From Actinomycetota bacterium (lineage in GTDB: Bacteria > Actinomycetota > Acidimicrobiia > Acidimicrobiales > GCA-2861595), in contig PJQG01000071.1 of assembly GCA_002861595.1 (NCBI GenBank), forward strand, positions 2,241 to 56,915: 54,675 nucleotides of DNA, read 5' to 3'. This document shows positions 50,641 to 54,675 of this stretch, in pieces. The notes beneath the pieces were generated by a model. It was not told where the DNA came from. It searched no databases and saw only the letters and a program-made list of their open reading frames with translations. The position numbers and the translations under genes were made by a program. The number at the start of each line of letters is the position of its first letter. Position 1 is the first letter of the stretch.

Positions 50641-52719
50641 ATGGACGGTGACCGACCCTCGCCTCCCGTGGCGCGGCGACGACCAGCAAGGCTCGTCGCC
50701 CATGGAGACGAGCGGGTGGACGAGTGGTACTGGCTCCGGGAGAGGGACGACCCCGAGGTCGTGGCCCACCTCGACGCCGAGAACGACCACACCCGGGCGG
50801 CGCTGGCTCACACCGAGGCCGCCCAGCAGCTGCTCTTCGAGGAGATGGTGGGCCGCATCCTCGAAACCGACACCTCCGTCCCCGCCGCCAAGCGCGGCTG
50901 GTCCTACTACTCGCGCACGGTCGAGGGCCTCCAGTACGCCATCTCCTGCCGGCGCCCGGCGGGCGGCGAGGGCGACGAGCAGGTCATCCTCGACCAGAAC
51001 CAGCTGGCCGAGGGCCATGAGTACTTCGAGGTCGCCAACCACGCGGTGAGCCCGGATGGCACCGTGTTGGCCTACGCCACCGACGACGACGGCGGCGAGC
51101 GCTACACCTTGCACGTCCGGGACCTGAAGAGCGGCGAGGACCTGGCCGACGAGGTGCCCGACACGTACTACGGCGTGGCCTGGTCCGCCGACAACCGCAC
51201 GGTCTTCTATACCAAGGTCGACGACTCCATGCGCCCGCACCAGCTGTGGCGCCACGCCGTGGGCACGCCAGCTTCCGAGGACGTGCTCGTCTTCCAGGAG
51301 GACGACGCCCGCTTCTTCCTCGGGGTGCACCTGACCCTGAGCGAGCGCTACATCCTTCTCGGGCTGGAGAGCAAGGTGACGAGCGAGGTGCGCTACGTGG
51401 CCGCCGACGACCCCACCGGCGAGTTCCTTGTCGTCCAGCCCCGGGAGCAGGGGGTGGAGTACGACGTCGACCACCACATCGACGCCGGCGGCGAGCGCTT
51501 CTTCATCGTCACCAACGCCGACGGCGCCGAGAACTTCAAGCTGGTCGAGGCGCCGGTGGGCACCCCCGGGAAGGAGCATTGGACCGAGGTGGTCCCCCAC
51601 CGCCCGGACGTGAAGCTCGACGGCGTCGAGGTCTTCGCCGAACACCTCGTGCTCTTCGAGAAGGCCAAGGGCCTACGACGCCTCTCGGTTCGCCGCATCA
51701 CCGACGGCGCCACCCATGTCATCGACCAGCACGAGCCCGTCTACACCGTCTACCCCGAGGCCAACCTCGAGTTCGCCACCCGGACCTTCCGCTTCGGCTA
51801 CTCGTCCCTGGTCACGCCTCGCTCGGTGTACGGCTACGACCTGGAGAACCGCAGCCGGGAGCTGTTGAAGCGCCAGCCCGTCCTGGGCGGCTACGAGCCC
51901 GACGACTACGAGACGGTCCGGCTCTGGGCCGCCGCCCCCGACGGCGTGCAGGTGCCCATCTCGGTGGTCCACCGCAGAGGCCTCGTCCTCGACGGGTCGT
52001 CGCCGGCGCTGCTCTACGGCTACGGGTCCTACGAGCACTCGGTCGACCCGGCCTTCTCGCCGCTTCGCCTGAGCCTGCTCGAGCGGGGCTTCGTCTACGC
52101 CATCGCCCACGTGCGGGGCGGTGGCGAGATGGGCCGGCGGTGGTACGAGGACGGCAAGCTCCTGCGCAAGAAGAACACCTTCGGTGACTTCGTGGCCTGC
52201 GCCGAGCACCTCGTCGCCGAGGGCTACACGGCGCCCGAGCGCCTCGCCATCCGGGGGGGAAGCGCCGGCGGCCTGCTCATGGGCGCCGCGGCCAACATGG
52301 CCCCGGAGCTGTTCAAGGCGGTCGTGGCCGCCGTCCCCTTCGTCGACGTCCTCACCACCATCCTCGACGAGCGCCTTCCCCTCACCGTCATGGAATGGGA
52401 GGAGTGGGGCAACCCGAAGACCGACGCCGAGGTCTACCGCTACATCAAGTCGTACTCGCCCTACGACAACGTGCGCCGGTTGCCGTACCCGGCCATGCTC
52501 GTCCTTGCCGGCCTGAACGACCCCCGCGTCAGCTACTGGGAACCGACCAAATGGGTCCAGCGGCTGCGAGAGTGGACCACCAGCGCCAACCCCGTTCTGC
52601 TGAGAACGGAGATGGGCGGCGGGCACATGGGCCCCTCGGGCCGCTACGACGCCTGGCGGGAGGAGGCCCTCATCACCGCCTTCGTCCTCGACGCCCTCGG
52701 CCGCCCGGGGCCGAGCTGA
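50641..52719 (+). CDS. ptrB: Oligopeptidase B (prolyl oligopeptidase family S9A)
   Basis: 692 residues from ATG 50641, normal for the family. The N-terminal part (about 1-400) is a seven-bladed propeller beginning DERVDEWYWLRERDDPEVVA; the C-terminal catalytic domain has nucleophile IRGGSAGGLLMGA, Asp in LNDPRVSYWEP and His in GGGHMGPSG. FVYAIAHVRGGGEMGRRWYE is the classic S9A segment. It cleaves after basic residues in short peptides, in the cytosol. It is convergent with the FtsH-like gene. Confidence 0.95.
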   Translation: MDGDRPSPPVARRRPARLVAHGDERVDEWYWLRERDDPEVVAHLDAENDHTRAALAHTEAAQQLLFEEMVGRILETDTSVPAAKRGWSYYSRTVEGLQYAISCRRPAGGEGDEQVILDQNQLAEGHEYFEVANHAVSPDGTVLAYATDDDGGERYTLHVRDLKSGEDLADEVPDTYYGVAWSADNRTVFYTKVDDSMRPHQLWRHAVGTPASEDVLVFQEDDARFFLGVHLTLSERYILLGLESKVTSEVRYVAADDPTGEFLVVQPREQGVEYDVDHHIDAGGERFFIVTNADGAENFKLVEAPVGTPGKEHWTEVVPHRPDVKLDGVEVFAEHLVLFEKAKGLRRLSVRRITDGATHVIDQHEPVYTVYPEANLEFATRTFRFGYSSLVTPRSVYGYDLENRSRELLKRQPVLGGYEPDDYETVRLWAAAPDGVQVPISVVHRRGLVLDGSSPALLYGYGSYEHSVDPAFSPLRLSLLERGFVYAIAHVRGGGEMGRRWYEDGKLLRKKNTFGDFVACAEHLVAEGYTAPERLAIRGGSAGGLLMGAAANMAPELFKAVVAAVPFVDVLTTILDERLPLTVMEWEEWGNPKTDAEVYRYIKSYSPYDNVRRLPYPAMLVLAGLNDPRVSYWEPTKWVQRLREWTTSANPVLLRTEMGGGHMGPSGRYDAWREEALITAFVLDALGRPGPS

Positions 52720-52734
52720 GCTCCGGCCGGGACG

Positions 52735-54528
52735 TCAGGACCCGAGCTGGAGCGAGCGCAGGTCGAGCACCTGGGCCTCAGCCGCGGAGATCACCCGGTT
52801 GATCTCCTCGCCCACCAGCTCCTCACGCTCGAGGAGTGCGTCCCGGAGGGCTTCAACGATGTGGGCGTTGCCCTTCAGCATGCGAGTCACGTCGGCCTTG
52901 GCGTGCTCCAGGATCTGCTCGACCGCCTCCCGCCCGGCGTCGGTGGACAAGACCTTGGTGACCACGTTGGCTCCCGGAGGGCCGCCGGCCGCCTCCCAGG
53001 AGATGAGCGAGCCACCCATCCCGAGCGAGCCGACCATCTGCGCGGCGGCCACTGTCGCCGTCTGAAGATCCCCGCTCGGCCCCGTGCCCGATTCGCCGAA
53101 GAACACCTCTTCGGCGGCCATGCCCCCGAAGGCGATCTGGATGAGGGCCTCGATCTCGGTACGGGACTTGGTGAACCGCTCCTCGGTCTCGGAGTGAGCC
53201 AGGAGCCCGAGCGCCCCGCCCCGCTTGATGATCGACAGCACCTCCAGCTTGCGCCCCTTGCCCACCAGGTGGGCGACCGTGGCGTGACCGGCCTCGTGGG
53301 TGGCGATGGCCCGGCGCTCGGCCTCGGTGTATTCGACCGGGTGCTTGAGCCCGAGCTCCTCGGTCATGCGGGCCTGCTGGATGTCGTCCCAGTTGAGACG
53401 GTCGGCGCCCCTGCGCAGTGCCCAGACGAGCGCCTCGTCGAGCAGGTGCTCGATCATCACCGGGGAGTAGCCGAAGGTCATGGCGGCGAGCGTCTGGCGG
53501 CACTCCGGATCGTCGAGGCCGGGGTCGTGGGCCTTCTTGGCCAGGTAATAGTCGATGATCTCCCGTCGACCGCTGCGGCTGGGAAGGTCGAAGTAGATGG
53601 AGCGGTCGAAGCGGCCGGGCCGCAGGAGTGCGGGGTCGAGGTCGGCAGCCCGGTTGGTGGCGCCGATGATCAAGATGTTGGCCGGCGGGCTGGCCGCCTT
53701 GCGCAGTTGGGCGTGCGCCGGAAGCCAGCGGTTGACCTGGTCGACGAACCACCCCGTCACCTGGCGGGCGCCTGTGGGGGAGTCGAAGGACTGGAGCTGG
53801 ACCAGCAGCTCGTTGACCACCCCGGAGATGCCCTCGCGCTGGGTGGAGCCGCCCATGCCGGCCCGGGCCCCGCCGATGGCGTCGATCTCCTCGATGAAGC
53901 CGATGGCCCCGCCCTCCCGGCGGGCATGGCGACGCAGGGCCTTGAAGTAGGTGCGGATCTTGCGGTTGGTCTGGCCGTAGTACATGGACTGGAAGGCCGA
54001 CGAGGACACGAAGAGGAACGGGACTCCCGCCTCCCGGGCCATGGCCTTGGCCATGTAGGTCTTGCCGGTGCCCGGCGGGCCCTCGAACAGGATGGCCCGT
54101 CGAGGAGTACCGCCCATGCGCTCCTTGAACGTGCGGTGGGCCAGGAACAGATTGAGGCTGCGGACCACCTCCTCCACCACCACGCCGGCGCCCTTGACGT
54201 CGTCGAGGGACACGTCGATCTCGCTGGGCCGGTAGAGCACGTGGGGAGAGCGGCCGGCGGCGACCATTGGCAGCACGATGACGGCGACCAGCACCACGAT
54301 CAGCACCACGCCGGGGAGGAACTCCGGCGGGATGGGGATGCGGGGCAGGCCCACGCTGACCGGGTCGCCGATGAGGACGCGGGCCCACATCCAGACCATG
54401 AGTGGGAGGAGCACCGCCTCGAGCTTGAGAAGGCGGCGCCGGCGGGCCCGCTCCCGGGACACGGCCACGTCGGCCGCTGCGCTCCGCAGGACCTGCGCCT
54501 GGCCCAGCTTGTTCAGTTCCACCCTCAC
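52735..54528 (-). CDS. Divergent FtsH-like membrane AAA+ zinc protease (M41)
   Basis: 597 residues, start at 54528. Two membrane helices near the N-terminus (LEAVLLPLMVWMWARVLIG and FLPGVVLIVVLVAVIVLPMV). AAA+ motifs: GPPGTGKT, Walker B GFIEEIDAIGG, second region of homology ATNRAADLDPALLRPGRFDR. Zinc protease motif HEAGH in ATHEAGHATVAHL, with the third ligand region GPSGDLQTATVAA. The pore loop reads FQSMYYGQTNRK instead of the usual MFVGVGASR, and about 40 extra residues (SPTGARQVTGWFVDQVNRWL...) interrupt the region after Walker B. Likely degrades membrane or damaged proteins. Clearly distinct from housekeeping FtsH. Confidence 0.88.
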   Translation of the reverse strand: MRVELNKLGQAQVLRSAAADVAVSRERARRRRLLKLEAVLLPLMVWMWARVLIGDPVSVGLPRIPIPPEFLPGVVLIVVLVAVIVLPMVAAGRSPHVLYRPSEIDVSLDDVKGAGVVVEEVVRSLNLFLAHRTFKERMGGTPRRAILFEGPPGTGKTYMAKAMAREAGVPFLFVSSSAFQSMYYGQTNRKIRTYFKALRRHARREGGAIGFIEEIDAIGGARAGMGGSTQREGISGVVNELLVQLQSFDSPTGARQVTGWFVDQVNRWLPAHAQLRKAASPPANILIIGATNRAADLDPALLRPGRFDRSIYFDLPSRSGRREIIDYYLAKKAHDPGLDDPECRQTLAAMTFGYSPVMIEHLLDEALVWALRRGADRLNWDDIQQARMTEELGLKHPVEYTEAERRAIATHEAGHATVAHLVGKGRKLEVLSIIKRGGALGLLAHSETEERFTKSRTEIEALIQIAFGGMAAEEVFFGESGTGPSGDLQTATVAAAQMVGSLGMGGSLISWEAAGGPPGANVVTKVLSTDAGREAVEQILEHAKADVTRMLKGNAHIVEALRDALLEREELVGEEINRVISAAEAQVLDLRSLQLGS

Positions 54529-54675
54529 GCTCCGTCCGTGGTCGTCCTGTCAACCAGTGTGACAGGTAGAGGTTCGCTGCATCGTGGCGGCGCACCTGCC
54601 TGGAACGGGGTGGACCGCCATGCAGACCGGCACCTAGGTGAGCCGGCAGGAAGTGGGGTTCTGGGAAGTCCGAGC

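Overview
The window is a very GC-rich (by eye about 70%), densely coded bacterial chromosome segment with many GTG/TTG starts and ATGA/TTGA stop-start overlaps. Gene content points to an actinobacterium, most likely class Acidimicrobiia or a near relative: a mycothiol-dependent isomerase-family protein, EgtD, homodimeric AceE, a SufBD-Rieske-SufC locus with SufS/SufU, Thr-rich linkers in an L,D-transpeptidase and a secreted protein with six GYWLVA-type repeats. The taxonomic placement is an inference. I saw no tRNA, rRNA, CRISPR array, prophage or insertion sequence.

Layout. 1-5.5 kb: cell-surface group (partial membrane protein, NicO/RcnA-type metal transporter, lipoprotein, DUF4331 protein, TPR protein). 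5.6-9.5 kb: a frameshifted AbiEi/DUF559-like gene between two copies of a repeated palindrome, the repeat protein, a 29-aa membrane peptide and a DUF2203 protein. 9.5-13.8 kb: thiG-thiH, an MDMPI-family gene, an ABC-transporter binding-protein remnant and an SGNH hydrolase. 14-29.8 kb: accessory sugar/redox region with a flavoprotein disulfide reductase fused to 6-phosphogluconate dehydrogenase, a one-Cys peroxiredoxin, three GH15 glucosidase/trehalase-like genes, an orphan response regulator, two unrelated glucose 1-dehydrogenases, EgtD, a PBP4-type peptidase and a truncated MBL-fold gene. 29.8-37.3 kb: RNase HI fused to a SLOG domain, aceE, an HhH-GPD protein, thiS-thiE, an alpha/beta hydrolase, a nitroreductase and a gene-poor stretch with an extremely strong ribosome binding site. 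37.4-39.5 kb: glycogen-debranching-type hydrolase. 39.6-50.3 kb: the iron-sulfur assembly locus, split into sufC-sufS-sufU (+) and sufB ... sufD-Rieske-sufC2 (-), with an MFS transporter and an L,D-transpeptidase between. 50.4-54.5 kb: oligopeptidase B and a divergent FtsH-like protease.

How the genes may work together. In the 14-29 kb region GH15 enzymes would release glucose from trehalose or alpha-glucans, two glucose dehydrogenases would oxidise it to gluconolactone, and a 6-phosphogluconate dehydrogenase domain would continue oxidative pentose metabolism. The resulting reduced nicotinamide could feed the fused disulfide reductase and, beyond it, thiol/peroxiredoxin/ergothioneine defence. 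This is inference from gene order and fusion; lactonase and gluconokinase are not in the window. In the suf locus, sufC and sufB share a related palindromic motif at their promoters, suggesting one regulator controls both arms.
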